Shown: one piece after another, positions 21,876-34,799 of the stretch
Layout of the letters: each line of letters begins with the position of its first letter
Numbering within the stretch: the first letter of the stretch is position 1
Source of the DNA: Thinopyrum elongatum
Lineage: Eukaryota; Streptophyta; Magnoliopsida; Poales; Poaceae
DNA: 64,000 bases
Reading direction: 5' to 3'
Assembly (NCBI GenBank): GCA_011799875.1
Contig: CM022303.1
Location: 735,328,371-735,392,370, forward strand
Program-made: the position numbers and the translations under genes
The notes under the pieces: model-generated
Databases searched by the model: none
What the model was told of the DNA's origin: nothing
What the model saw: the letters and a program-made list of their open reading frames with translations, nothing else

Positions 21876-23235
21876 TGCTTTCCATAAAAATTCCCAAAAA
21901 GCACTTTCACTATTCACGACGACATTTTTCAGCGTCCGTTCGAACTGAAAATATTTATGTGGGCTTAGAACATTTCCAGTACCCACTAAAATAATTTTCA
22001 ACACGTTCTGGAACAATTCCAGATTAGTGATTTTCATCTGCGAAAAGCATCTGAAGTGGTTCCGGCAGCTCCGGAACATTTCCGGTTTTTCTTCCAGAAA
22101 ATTCCCAAAAGTTTCCAGAATGATTCTGGCACCCTCCAAGAATTATCGAGCATGTGCCGAAACCAATTTGACTTTATGGTATCCTCTGAAACAACTTTTC
22201 AGTTTCACCGGAACTCATCCGGTGACCTCTCTCTGCGGAACTTTTTCGCTGTCCGAAACTTTTCGGTGTCCGAAACTTTTTCGGTGATTTTCTCTCAGAC
22301 TCCCTGTCTAGTATTCAGCAGATAGATGACCCTTAAGCGTGTGACCCTATAGGTTCGGTGAAGTATAGACATGACCAGAACACCTTCCGATCAATGATCA
22401 GCATCGGAGCCGTGGACACCCATATTGACCCCTATACCCACACGAATGAATATTCGAGTGAACCTCCAGTTGCCGTGTGCTATTCCTATTGCTTCGCGAT
22501 ATGTTACAAATACCCGAGGTGAGAGATGTTGGCATTCCCGTGGATCAACAACTTGTCCACTATGCTAGTTACCTCGTTACCGGTATTGTTCTCTTTTCTC
22601 GTTACTGTGTTCCGGCATCCCTGTGATCAAATCACCCTGTGTCTGGCCAGACGATGATGGATACCGTAACACCGAGAGGGCCCAGAGATATCTCTCCATC
22701 GTCGGAGGAGCAAATCCCAATCTTGAGCTATCAAGTTACTTAACACACTTTCCCATGAACCCGTAAGCCGCCGTAATAGCCGTCCAGTTACGGATGACGT
22801 TTAACAAACCCCAAAGTTCATGAATCAAGCATGAAGAAACTCGATACTCTCATGGTCTGAGGAATCATGCAAACGTTAACCATCTCTATGTTATTAACCA
22901 TTAACTTGTGACGAAAGAATCTCATAGCATAACATCAATCGGGTCGATTCAACAAAAATGTTCTTCTAACACTGTGCCCTCAAAGTTGCTGGCATAGACA
23001 TGCCCATGATCAGGAAAACAGAACCATCATGCAACACTTGAGCTAGTCTTAGAGGCCAGACTAGGAATACATTTTACCGTTTATTATCCCACACGTGCAC
23101 ATGAGTTTCCCTCCAAGCCTCGTTTTATTTGTAGACTCGAGAATCATTGCAGTTATAGCATGGAACATAAACCTAATTATGAACAGGGAGATAATCAATA
23201 ACATTTATTATTGCCTCTAGGGCATATCTCCTACA

Positions 23236-23250
23236 GACTCCCACTTGCAC
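23236..23250 (-). promoter_or_regulatory. polypurine tract of copy A
   Basis: GTGCAAGTGGGAGTC on the minus strand, directly before the LTR. Confidence 0.85.
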
Positions 23251-26200
23251 TAGAGTCAATAATCTAGTTAATGCTAATGCACTTCACACCTGTGGCACAC
23301 CGGTGTAAATATGCTTCGCATGTGGTATAGCCTGATGTCCAACGGATCTGACGACTTCAGCTCCGTGTGTATCTTTGCGTATCCTCGCGTTTTTACGCTT
23401 TCACAAAATTCATATTTTGTGTGGACTTGGCTTTGTATGTATGTGAATCACAGGTCTAACCTAGATTCCTCAGACTGAGTTATGGAGCAACTACCTGCAG
23501 TAGTGTCCCATTGACAAAAGTCATCTTGGAACCATACTAAGTTCATGAATGAACTATATGATTCAGCATCTTCTTTGTCGCTTAAAAGGCGGCAACATAC
23601 TTCGCCTCTGTTATAGAATTCGCCACAGTATCTTGTTTGGAACAATTTCCAACTACCGTGCCACCATATTATGTATTACACAAAACCCTTTATTTAAATC
23701 GAAAATCGCTTGGAGCAATGATGAAGACTGTATCGATGTAACATTTTACAACGAACTCTTCATGATCTCCACTTGCGAGAAAACATGTCATCAGTGCTAC
23801 TCTAGCATTCAATGACACTTTTCACTGTTGTCCTATGATCAGTACTTTTGATCACTTTGGTATCTATACTCGCAACACCTTGGGAGTATCGGACAAAACT
23901 GGTTGTTTTACATACCATGGAATACATGATTAATCCAAACACGAAGGTGTGAGGAATCTCCATCATGTATTTTGCTCATCAGTGTTTTTGGGACACCGAG
24001 TCTTGCAAAAACTCTTTCCATGTGACTTTGGCAAGAATCACTCCTTGGCGTTTTAAATGCTAAAAAGTTTTAGCATCTTGTCAATATGTATTTATTGCTT
24101 AGCCCCATTAGGTAAATCTATCTCCATAGATCATTATGCCTAATATTGAGGCTATTTAGCCCAAGCACTTCATCGAAAAACTATTTTCAAATGAAGTCCT
24201 AATTCATGTCAAGAATTTTATTTCCAATTAACAATGTGTCAAGCACACAAGGTTTTTAGAAATATTATTAGGCTCCCACTTACTTGAATTACAAGCATCT
24301 TCGTTACCCATTGATGAAGTCAAACTCCTTTGACCATTTCATCAAAACACGAAGATTCCGACTCCACTTTGCTCTCTTCTGTCCATCGCTGGAACTCTGA
24401 AGTTTGCACCCTTACTAGCATCCTCTGGACTCACAAAATACCTTGGACTATAACACATGCAAGTCCTTGGTTTCATTTCCATCAGATGGAAATCCTTTTG
24501 TCATCCCTTGTTTCATATCTCATGATATGAAATTTGTATTAATTGCTAGTTCAACCCGAACTGACTTTAAGCATCGCTACGATGAAACAACCTCATCATA
24601 GTCAACTCCTTGAACTTGTTATTTCAACAAGTCGAGCTTTATGGATAAAACATTTTATCCATATCAGTTTATAGTTCCATAAAAGTTCGTTAGACTCTAA
24701 GTCTTCTGAAGGGGTCATCAAGATATGATCTTGAATCATTTATATGGAAACTATCTCGGATTATATTGGCATTTAGCCAATCCCGGAGTCAGGGCCCATC
24801 AACGCTTCCTTGTGTATCGTAGGTATACTGTTGTCTAACAACAATATCTCGTCTGCGCACCTGAGAGGTTTGCACGAGCCTTGCCTACGTGGTTCAGTTG
24901 CAAGTTCGACCAAAGTCCATACATTTTATTGTAGAGACTTCCGTATCAGTCGCAGTAGGAAACTCCGGAATCACTTCCAAGGTTCCTTTCCTTTGACCTG
25001 ATGACGAAGATACTGGTTATTTCGTCGAGTTGCACTGTCCTCCCACTCACCTTTTGCAAGAACAATTCTCTTTAAAAGCATACCATTTTGTGGCAAAAAC
25101 TTTTGCCTCGGTATAGTGGTGGGGGAATACCCAATGACTTGGGATAACCTACAAAGTAGCACTTGTCTGATTTGGAATAGGTTTGTAACCTTTTACACAA
25201 GCCCCATATTCCAAATGTTAAGAAAAGATATAACATGGTTGGGCGTACCATACCATGGTGTCATTTCAACAGACCCGATGGAGCTCTTTTCAGTGTAAAA
25301 GCCGCAGTCTCTAAAGCATCACTCTTTAAAAGGGATAATGGCAAATTTATTTATGCCATCTTTGATCTTACCATGTCATAAATGGTTCGATTACATCTTC
25401 ACGGACTTTCCACTTGCAGTGGTGTTCCGGGAGGTGCATGTTATGAAACCCGTTTCACAACTCATCAGACATTCGCTAAACTTGTAACTCAAATATTCTT
25501 TTCTGCAATCGAATTGTAGAAACATAATCTTCTTGTTACAATAACTTCTACTTCATATTTGAAAACCTTTTGAATGAATTCAAAAAATTTAGACTTACGT
25601 CTCATCAAGTAAATATCAATATATCTACTTGAGTCATTTCTGAAGATAGATAAATCCACTACTTGCAAAAACATTTATCGGACTACATACATCAAAATGT
25701 ATGATCACCAATAAATTCTTTGCTCGTTCCTTATGGCCTGTGAACGGTATTTCAGTCACTTCACTTTTCGAAGGAAAGTTGCAAGTGTCAGATGATTCAA
25801 AAATCAAACGACTTCAAAATCCATCATAATGGAATCTTTCATGCGGGTTTCTCCAATGTGACCAAATGCAGTGCCACACTTGTGTGGTATTCTTTTAGTC
25901 TTGCGACATTTAGCGTCAGTGTTATGGATGTATCATTTTACCATCAATATTCATAACATACATCCCATCTTGGATGGAAGTATGGCCCTTCATGTTATTC
26001 ATAATACTGAACAACAATTGTTCTTTTATGAACAACTCTTTTGCAACAAACATTGTGCAATGGGCTAGAGTGTGTAAAACTCTAAAATGAATTATGAGAG
26101 TAAATCCAGAGGTAATATATTATTATCATTATTCATAACATGCATCTCATTCTCAATGAAAGTATGGCCCTTATGTTATTCATAACATCGAACATAAAAA

Positions 26201-28529
26201 GTTCTCTTATGAACAGCCTTCTTGCAAGATTACTTTATGCAAAGGCTAGAGTTTGTAAAACTCTAAATGAATTATGAAAATAAATACAGACGGTAATACA
26301 CCGATGGAAGGTATAGTAACATTTACTATGTTCCCTGTGTATACCTAAACCTCATTCCTGGCTAGTCTTTCAGGCCATAGTAGTTCTTACATCGAGTTGC
26401 AACAGAATGCAATCGAGCGGCTATCTCTATGATTAACTCACAATACCCAAGAATCAGTGATTAACAAATTAATCATAATTCCCAAGAACTATATCTTTGA
26501 CTAGCCTTCTATACATCAAAAACTTGTATGACATTCATACATGAGCTGGATATTCCAGTCTTCTTTCTTTCTGCCATTATACTTCTAACAGTTTAACTTT
26601 TAGTATTTCTCCTACTCTCAGAAGAAGCACCCAACTTAAGAGTGGCGTTAGCCCCGGACTTCCTAGGTGTGAAAGTTTCACTAACACCCTTCGGACACTT
26701 CCTTTCTCTTTAAGTTGTTGTTTTATTCACCTTTCATCATATGACAGGCGTTCTTCTGGATCCCTCTCTTATCAGTCTAATGTATAGTAAACTCTTTTAC
26801 TAATAGTTTGCAAACAAACATTGCTTTGGATATCTCATATCTTTTAGCCTTTGTCTGTCTCTGAAAATGATTTTCAGATTCCATGAATATCACATAACTA
26901 TCCAAACTTTCGAAGTTCGGGTCTCATGGAAGCAAACATATTGCACTTGACTGAAACGGAATTCTAGCTTTTGGATCCAAGGACGAGAGTCACATGATCC
27001 ATAGCATAAGCAAGAGAATACCAAAAGTATGCGATAGGACAAAGTCCTTCTCGGCACTCTTGAGGACAATCCTCACATTACGTTACCAACCGTAAAGTTT
27101 TAACCAGATATTTAACAGCTATTCAATTTTAATAGGGAAGGTGGAAACGCGAGCCATTATTCTACAACTTTTATGCATATAACACTTAGACAATGTCCAC
27201 AATTAATTGCACTGAGAATTAAACAAGTTAATTCAACAGTGCGCTCCCACTCAAATCAATATCTCTCATAATTGATTGTGAGTGATACAAAACCCGCATT
27301 TCCATTCAACGCCATTGAACGAGATGAACACTGATGGCGCGAACTTCAATCGGTAGGCAAACTTGCCGATCACATCTCTATGTGACTCTTGTTCATCTTT
27401 CGATGGGCGTGTTCCGAGCTCAGGGAGATCCTTCCAGAACGTCAAGACAACCAAGTGATCTTGCTGCGAGGTCTCAACTCACCCGCCTCACACATCCCTA
27501 ATCGTTCGTACCCACGGAGATCCTGTGATACCCCGAAAAGTTAGGTGCCGTGACGGTGCTACACTTGGGAGAACACTAACTACTTGATATTTTTGTGAGA
27601 GATCACCCTAATAAAAAGCGACTACCGCGCAATCAAGAAGGGTGCATCATCAGGGATAAACATCTCAGGCAATTCATAATAGCATGATATGGTATAGCCC
27701 TTTCTGACGGAGAAGTCTTGTATTTCTTCGTCTTCGGCATTCGCGTCGGTGTTCACCTTCGCGAAGATTGCCACCACCTTGTCGATGCACCAGATAATAT
27801 TGCTATCTCTATAGCTAATAAAATAATGCATTACAACATGGTTGACACATAGGTCATTTAAAGTGCAATCATATGGCTCCAGCCATCATGCCGAATCATG
27901 ACACGCAGGTCATGTTAATTAATTTAAATCATATAGTCATCTCATACATAATCAAATTATTATGAGCACTGCTATACCACATCATATGCACATGCAAACC
28001 CTCCTGCAAAACCAAGTTAGACGCCTCTAATCGGTTCAGCAAAAACTTGTTTTTCGTGGCTTCTAAGGTTTCGAAATAAACCGAAGCTACCAACGTCCAT
28101 CATCAAGTATGATAATTCAAGTCGCTAGATTAACAATGCGGGGTGTATGAAGTACGAGATAATAAAATCTTGAACCCCATACTAAACTTCGTCATACGCA
28201 TGACCCCCGTGCAGATCATATCTGCATTGCCCTTTTGTCTGCGAAATTTCATCTTTCTTTTTAACTACGGTGGAATTCAATGAACTGTTAGCACTTCGTT
28301 GATCAATCAGGATCGCGGATTGCCAGAACATTGAAACTCCACCATGCTGTTATCAAGACCAGAAATATGCAAATTCCAGGGAAGCAACAAGAACATCGGG
28401 TAACAGATTTCATCTGCTACCCGCACAAATAATTTTCAGTAATAGAACTCATCTACTACCTAATTATATTGTGCAACACCCATACATCACTATGTATTCT
28501 AGATCGCAACCTGCATCTACGCATAGCAC

Positions 28530-28543
28530 GGCTCTTGATGCCA
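28530..28543 (-). promoter_or_regulatory. primer binding site of copy A
   Basis: TGGCATCAAGAGCC on the minus strand, one base after the LTR end. It resembles the initiator-tRNA-Met site (TGGTATCAGAGC) used by plant copia elements. Confidence 0.7.
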
Positions 28544-28544
28544 C

Positions 28545-30717
28545 TGTAGGGTAACGCAGCAGAAAACAAAATTTTTCCGACCTACGCACCAGCCCAGGAC
28601 CACTATGGAGACTGCATACAAGGTTTGATCATTTTCGTTACCGACTCGTAGCGTAGCGGAAGAAGAGTCGATGACGATCGGCGGTGCAGATCCCCGCAGC
28701 TAGGATTTACAACCTCCCAACCGCGAGGATGTATACCCTCGTCTTCTCTTTGGACAGCCCTCCGGGAGGCGGTCGAACAGTCCCCCGGACGGTGTCGCGG
28801 ACAGCCCTTCGGGAGGACCTTCGAAACTCGAACGGCCACTTGGACAGCCCTTCGGGAGGACTCACAGAACTAGGACCGTCACTTGGACAGCCCTTCGGGA
28901 GGCACTCACGAACAGCCCCTCGGGCACTAAGATCGAAACTACGACCTCTCTGCAGAGTTGCACACATACGGTGTCATCTATCCGGCAGGGCTTCGCCGTC
29001 CAGAACTAGTTCCCACCGGAACCCAGACAGCCTTTCGGCTCTACGAAACTCTTTTCGTGGGAGGGAGAGAGAAGCCAGATCATTGCAATGGCACTTGTAT
29101 GTGAGAAGGGATGGATTTGTGGGCAGCCCACTCTCCTCTATTTATAGGAAAGCCAAGGGGTAAAGTTGGCATTCACAAATATCAAAAGTACCCCCACTTT
29201 ATGTCATTTACATAAAAAATAAAGCAAAAAGGAGTGCCATGTGGAGCTCCATGGAGCTCCACCCTCCATGGCCGGCCACCCCTTGGGGGGGGCCCCCCAA
29301 GGGGGCTTCCTTAGTGCCCAAGGCTTCTAGAAGCCTTTTGGGAAATTTCCCAAAAGGTGCTTTCCATAAAAATTCCCAAAAAGCACTTTCACTATTCACA
29401 ACGACATTTTTCAGCGTCCGTTCGAACTGAAAATATTTATGTGGGCTTAGAACATTTCCAGTACCCACTAAAATAATTTTCAACACGTTCTGGAACAATT
29501 CCAGATTAGTGATTTTCATCTGCGAAAAGCATCTGAAGTGGTTCCGGCAGCTCCGGAACATTTCCGGTTTTTCTTCCAGAAAATTCCCAAAAGTTTCCAG
29601 AATGATTCTGGCACCCTCCAAGAATTATCGAGCATGTGCCGAAACCAATTTGACTTTATGGTATCCTCTGAAACAACTTTTCAGTTTCACCGGAACTCAT
29701 CCGGTGACCTCTCTCTGCGGAACTTTTCCGCTGTCCGAAACTTTTCGATGTCCGAAACTTTTTCGGTGATTTTCTCTCAGACTCCCTGTCTAGTATTCAG
29801 CAGATAGATGACCCTTAAGCGTGTGACCCTATAGGTTCGGTGAAGTATAGACATGACCAGAACACCTTCCGATCAATGATCAGCATCGGAGCCGTGGACA
29901 CCCATATTGACCCCTATACCCACACGAATGAATATTCGAGTGAACCTCCAGTTGCCGTGTGCTATTCCTATTGCTTCGCGATATGTTACAAATACCCGAG
30001 GTGAGACATGTTGGCATTCCCGTGGATCAACAACTTGTCCACTATGCTAGTTACCTCGTTACCGGTATTGTTCTCTTTTCTCGTTACTGTGTTCCGGCAT
30101 CCCTGTGATCAAATCACCCTGTGTCTGGCCAGACGATGATGGATACCGTAACACCGAGAGGGCCCAGAGATATCTCTCCATCGTCGGAGGAGCAAATCCC
30201 AATCTTGAGCTATCAAGTTACTTAACACACTTTCCCATGAACCCGTAAGCCGCCGTAATAGCCGTCCAGTTACGGATGACGTTTAACAAACCCCAAAGTT
30301 CATGAATCAAGCATGAAGAAACTCGATACTCTCATGGTCTGAGGAATCATGCAAACGTTAACCATCTCTATGTTATTAACCATTAACTTGTGACGAAAGA
30401 ATCTCATAGCATAACATCAATCAGGTCGATTCAACAAAAATGTTCTTCTAACACTGTGCCCTCAAAGTTGCTGGCATAGACATGCCCATGATCAGGAAAA
30501 CAGAACCATCATGCAACACTTGAGCTAGTCTTAGAGGCCAGACTAGGAATACATTTTACCGTTTATTATCCCACACGTGCACATGAGTTTCCCTCCAAGC
30601 CTCGTTTTATTTGTAGACTCGAGAATCATTGCAGTTATAGCATCTAACATAAACCTAATTATGAACAGGGAGATAATCAATAACATTTATTATTGCCTCT
30701 AGGGCATATCTCCTACA
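28545..30717 (-). repeat. copy A 5' LTR (2,173 bp)
   Basis: Same length as the partner LTR and about 99.3% identical by hand count (about 15 differences). Its outer edge is followed by the duplication CACGG. Confidence 0.95.
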
Positions 30718-30722
30718 CACGG

Positions 30723-32244
30723 CCCACACAACATTGTTTCCTCGGGAATTTTTGGGGAGTCCCGTGATAGAATCCATGCAGACATCGTTCCATTTCCATT
30801 GAGGAATGGGTAATAGTCGAAGTAGCCCGGCGGGTTTCTGATGTTCCGCCTTTACTTTGTTGCATAAGTCGCAGCAGGCAATGAAATATGCTATGTCTTT
30901 CTTCATTCCATCCCACAAGAATATTTGCCTAAGGTCTTCATACATCTTGGTTCCACCAGGATGGATCGAGTATGACGACTCATGTGCCTCCTTTAATATC
31001 TTTTGTCTTAGGTCTCCGGTGTCTCGTATGCAAATTCTTCCTCGAAATCTCAGAGTACCTTGATCATCCACCAGGAAATCTTGAGTCTTGCCGGCTTGTA
31101 CTCGAGCGACATGTCGTTGCAATAATGGGTCCTCCACTTGGGCCTTGCAGACCTCTTCTTCCAGGGTAGGGGTGACTTCTAAAGTAGTGGTGCAAATGGA
31201 CTCAACAATGGTCAGGCTGAGCTGAGCCATTTTCTCTTGTAGCTCGGGAGGCAACGATTCCATAAATGCGTTTAATCTGGCTGGTTTGTGGCTGAGAGCA
31301 TCGGCAACCACATTAGCTCTACCCGGGTGGTAGTTGATACAGAGGTCATAATCTTTGACAAATTCCAGCCATATTCTCTGTCGGAGATTCAAGTCTGGTT
31401 GAGTGAATATCTACTAGAGGCTTTTGTGATCGGTGTAGATTTGGCACCACTTGTCGATGAGATAATGCCTCCAAAATTTTAAGGCATGCACAACTTCCGC
31501 TAATTCCAAGTCATGAGTAGGATAGTTTCCTTCATGGGGTCATAGCCGTCTGGATGCATAAGCCACGACATTGCCGTCTTGCATGAGTATGCACCCTATA
31601 CCTCTTCTGGATGCGTCACAATACATGTTGAAGCTTCGATAAATATCAGGAAGCGTCAACACGGGTGCTGAGGTTAATCGAGTCTTCAATTCATTGAAGC
31701 TCTTCTCGCAATCATTAGACAATATGAATTTCTGATCCTTCTTGCGTAGCTTTGTCATTGGTTTCACAATCTTGGAAAAGCCTTCAATGAATCTGCAATA
31801 ATAACCAGCAAGCCCCAGAAAACTCCGGATCTCGGTCACAGTCGTGGGTGCTGGCCATTTTAGCACATCCTTGACCTTACTTGGGTCCATGGCTATTGTT
31901 TCAGCTGATAGAATATGCCCCAAGAAGCCTACTTGCTTAAGCCAAAACTGACACTTGCTGAATTTTGCATATAAATGGTGATCATGGAGCCTTTGCAATA
32001 CTGCCCGGAGATGTTGTTTGTGCTCTTCTTTTCCCTTGGAATATATGAGAATGTCGTCGATGAATACCACCACAAACTTGTCCAAGAATTCCATGAACAC
32101 CTTGTTCATCATGTGCATGAAAAATGCAGGGGCATTTGTCAGACCAAAGGACATGACCGTATACTCATACATCGCATAGCGAGAGGTGAATGCGGTCTTG
32201 GGAATATCTTCGTTCTTGATTTTGAGTTGATGGTACCCGGTCCT
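30723..32244 (-). pseudogene. gypsy reverse transcriptase, RNase H and integrase N-terminus
   Basis: Read from 32244 down, it begins within the RT at [21 protein letters not shown]. It continues through [20 protein letters not shown], the catalytic [22 protein letters not shown] and [16 protein letters not shown]. RNase H follows ([16 protein letters not shown]...VVAYASRRL), then NYHPGRANVVADALSHK and the integrase zinc finger with its paired His and CCDLCNK. The first catalytic Asp lies in VCMDSITGLPK. The frame stops at TGA 31540-31542 and at a TAGTAG in the SL..IFTQP motif (near 31411). The RT N-terminus, protease and gag are missing because a copia LTR begins at 32245. Confidence 0.9.
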
Positions 32245-34057
32245 TGTTGGAAATATGCACTAGAGGCAATAATATTGTATTATTATATTTCCATTATTCA
32301 TAGTTAAGAGTTTATATTCCATGCTATAACTGCTATGATCCTCGAATATGCGATTCAGTGGAAAACTCATATGCACGTGTGGAATGATAAACGGTAAACA
32401 ATAGGTTCCCGGTCTCGCCTCTAAGACCGGCTCAAGTGTTGTTGGTGATCACATTTTCCGGATCTTAGGATATCGTTAAGTGTAACGATAGTCCTAAAAC
32501 AACATTGAGGGTATGACGTTAGAAGAACGATCATATTGAATCGACCTAATACTTGTCTGTTATGCTATGTGATCATATTGTCTGAAATCATCTGTTATAA
32601 CACGGAATGTTAGCATGTGTTTTAGTTACTCAGACCATGAGAGTGTCTCGGCCACTTCCTATCGGATGGTGGGCTTTGGGGTTGCTCAAACGTCATCTGT
32701 ACCAAGGTGATCATAACGACAACTTTCAGGAACACCGGAAAGTTTGACAAGTGACCAGACAACTCAAGAGTGGGATTTGCTCCTCCGGCGATGGAGAGAT
32801 ATTCTTAGGGCCCTCTCGGTGTGATGGCATCCATCATCGTCTGGCCAGACAGAGGTGACTATGTCATGGGGATGGCGGAACACATCAACAAGAAAGAAGA
32901 ACAAAACCATTAACGGGAGCAACAGTATAGTGAGCATGGTGATGACTCTGGAGGATAACGATGCACACCGGCTTTGTAAAGTATCGTGAAGCAAAGGGAA
33001 CATCACCATATAACAAAAGGTTCACTCGAATATCATTCGTGTAATCATAGGGACCGATATGGATGTCCACGGTTCCACTATCGGTCATTGAACGAAGGGG
33101 TTTCGTTCATGTCTATGGTTACCGAACCTACGGGGTCATAAGCTTAAGGTAATCATGATCTGCTGACTGTTAGTAGGATGGGAGTGATGATAATATATTT
33201 GTGGAATCGTTTCATCAATATCCGGAATAGTTCCTAGAGGTTCCGGAACCGTTTCGGGGTCACCGGAAGGGTTTCGGTGAATATCAGGTAATACCGGGTA
33301 TTACCGATTAATATATATATATAGGTCAAAAATATTTCTGGGGTTGTTAAATTATATTTATAATGCTCTAAAAATGTTTAGAACAAATAAATTTAGTATC
33401 AATGGGCCTAATAAGGCCAAGAGGTGGAAGGAAACTTGGGACAAAAGGGCCCAAGTGGGAAAGTGCCTCCCTTACCTAAGGAAGGGGGCCGAATAGCAGT
33501 AGGGGAGGAGTCCTACTCCTCCTCCCCTTGTTTGGACGCCCCAAGGAGGGTTTCCCTCCTTGGTGGCAGCCGTCCCTCTCCCCTATAACCTATATATAGT
33601 GGAGGTTTGGTGCACAATTGATAACACAAGTTTTGGAGCCTACTCTAGTTGATCTAGTTCTAGTTCTTCTTAGTCCTAGTTGACTAATTAGAGCTAGGCC
33701 TAGCCACTCTAATCCTCATAATTAGAAGCCCCGTGTGGTTCTAATCTCCTCCCTCTAATTCTCCAGCGACGATTAGCTCTGGACGGCGAAGCGCTGCCGG
33801 ATCGTGAAGACCATACGCTTGCGGCCAAGTAGAGAGGTCGTGCTTTCGGTCTTCTGTTCGAGGGATCGTTCGTGTGCAATTCGCAGGATCGTTATCAATG
33901 TTCGAGGGACTTCAAGTACGATCTACACCGACTCGTCTACTTCCGCTGCACTCCCGAAGTCGGTAACGATCATTGATCACAACCCGTTATGCATCTTCAT
34001 ATTGTTCCTGGGTGATCGTAGGGCGAAATTTTTTGTTTTTTACTACGTTTCCCAACA
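32245..34057 (+). repeat. copia copy C: 5' LTR, BARE/Angela type (1,813 bp)
   Basis: Runs from TGTTGGAAATATGCACTAGA to ...TACGTTTCCCAACA. The outer five bases are GTCCT. A primer site follows immediately, so this is a 5' LTR on the plus strand. TATATATATAGG near 33310 and CCTATATATAG near 33588 are candidate TATA boxes. No matching 3' LTR was found in the window. Confidence 0.92.
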
Positions 34058-34795
34058 GTGATATCAGAGCCAGGTTTATGAGTAGATGCAGGTTGCGATC
34101 TAGATCACATATGATATGTGAGGGTTGGTGTTCTTGCTATGCTTCCCACAAGTGTTGTTTCGGTTCAGTTCATCGGCAGAATGATGTAGTTTTGCTACAA
34201 GGTTCTGACAATCGATCGGCTCTGGCTGTCGACGATCTGCTAACAGTTCCTTGGGCTACATCATAGTCGGGAATAGTGAACCGTTGCATACACAAGAGGG
34301 TGCTGAAGATGGATGATCTTCTAGGGGGTCACGCGTATTGACGATGTATAGTGTGGGGGGACGAGACTTTTAATTAAGTCTCTCTTTCACACACCCCGAA
34401 ACTTAATCTAGCATCAAGAACATCGCCTTGTGTGCTTTCATATGTAGCTAGTCTTAATTGATAAAACTGGTTAACCACATAAATAATTTTTTGCTAAAAT
34501 CGATTAGAGGACGTCTAGCTTGGTTTTGCAGGGTTTGCATTTGATGTGGTATAGCCTTCGTCATGATAATGAATTTATGTATGAGATGGTTATATGTTGT
34601 AATGTTAAGTGGCCTGCGCGTCGTCAGTCTTGACAGTGTTGATGACGTCGGTGTTGGAGTAGCATGGATCCTGCTTGGCTCAGACTTCTTGACGATATAG
34701 CAGCTTTGTTGGGGCATGCTAGGGGTTGCCTCGCGGGAGTATTCTTTTGTGGAGACCGGCGTCGGTGTAAAACCAATCCACGCTAGCATCGGCAT
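34058..34795 (+). mobile_element. copia copy C leader region, 3' remainder missing
   Basis: The sequence after the primer site resembles the leader of the other copia copies (GAGTAGATGCAGGTTGCGATCTAGA, GTCACGCGTATTGACGA..., ATCGATTAGAGGACGTCTA). Gag is not reached. From about 34800 unrelated tandem repeats follow, so the element is truncated or its interior was replaced. Confidence 0.65.
34059..34071 (+). promoter_or_regulatory. primer binding site of copia copy C
   Basis: TGATATCAGAGCC, one base after the LTR end; close to the initiator-tRNA-Met complement TGGTATCAGAGC. Confidence 0.85.
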
Positions 34796-34799
34796 GGCC

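Larger units (their letters stand above)
21063..23235 (-). repeat. copy A 3' LTR (2,173 bp)
   Basis: On the minus strand it starts TGTAGGAGATATGCCCTAGA and ends GCGTTACCCTACA. A TATA box (TATAAATAG on the minus strand) lies at 21655-21665. Upstream of it are stacked palindromes (21761-21875), and downstream a 43-bp-period repeat (about 21245-21440). Confidence 0.95.
23236..28544 (-). pseudogene. decayed copia gag-pol interior of copy A
   Basis: No long ORF remains. Fragments of copia pol can be read on the minus strand. For example, the region around 25500-25860 is the counterpart of the integrase stretch (GHIGETRMEKFHYDGFFKSFDFES) that is legible in copy B. The same out-of-frame pattern occurs in copy B, including the same spurious antisense frame beginning MPHLCGILLVLRHLASVLWMYH (25871 here). 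The lesions were therefore inherited from a common defective parent. The interior is within 6 bp of the length in copy B. Confidence 0.8.
21063..30717 (-). mobile_element. copia copy A: complete non-autonomous Ty1/copia element, 9,655 bp, minus strand
   Basis: Two LTRs of exactly 2,173 bp flank a 5,309-bp interior. The target duplication CACGG is at 21058-21062 and 30718-30722. Removing the element and one duplication restores the gypsy integrase frame (...VVWAVVDMLTK...). The primer site is next to the 28545 LTR and the polypurine tract next to the 23235 LTR, which sets the orientation. I count about 15 differences between its LTRs, so it is a recent insertion. The interior encodes no intact protein. 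Confidence 0.96.
4434..32244 (-). mobile_element. Ty3/gypsy chromovirus (Tekay-like), minus strand, 5' side missing, split by three insertions
   Basis: Read on the minus strand from 32244 down, there is RT (from [11 protein letters not shown]), RNase H, integrase with HHCC and DDE motifs, a chromodomain-like tail, a polypurine tract and a 3' LTR. The LTR has mirrored ends: TGTGACACC at 20033 and GGTGCCACA at 4434. Gag, protease and the RT N-terminus would lie beyond 32244, where a BARE-type LTR begins. A CACTA element interrupts the LTR and a full copia element interrupts the integrase. The sequence resumes exactly after each insertion. The bases before 4434 (GTTTT) would be one target duplication; its partner is not seen. 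The pol carries several stops. Confidence 0.9.

Noticed and set aside
21726..22139. A 137-codon sense-strand frame in U3 (also 29208, and 142 codons at 53412 and 60740)
   Set aside because: It lies upstream of the TATA box, so not in the main transcript. It is built from degenerate TTCC(A/G)GA-type phrases, and its 3' half differs completely between subfamilies where the palindromes sit.
25871..26068. Plus-strand frame MPHLCGILLVL... and its counterpart at 56822-57013
   Set aside because: Antisense to the copia pol relic. Useful only as a marker that the two copies share lesions.
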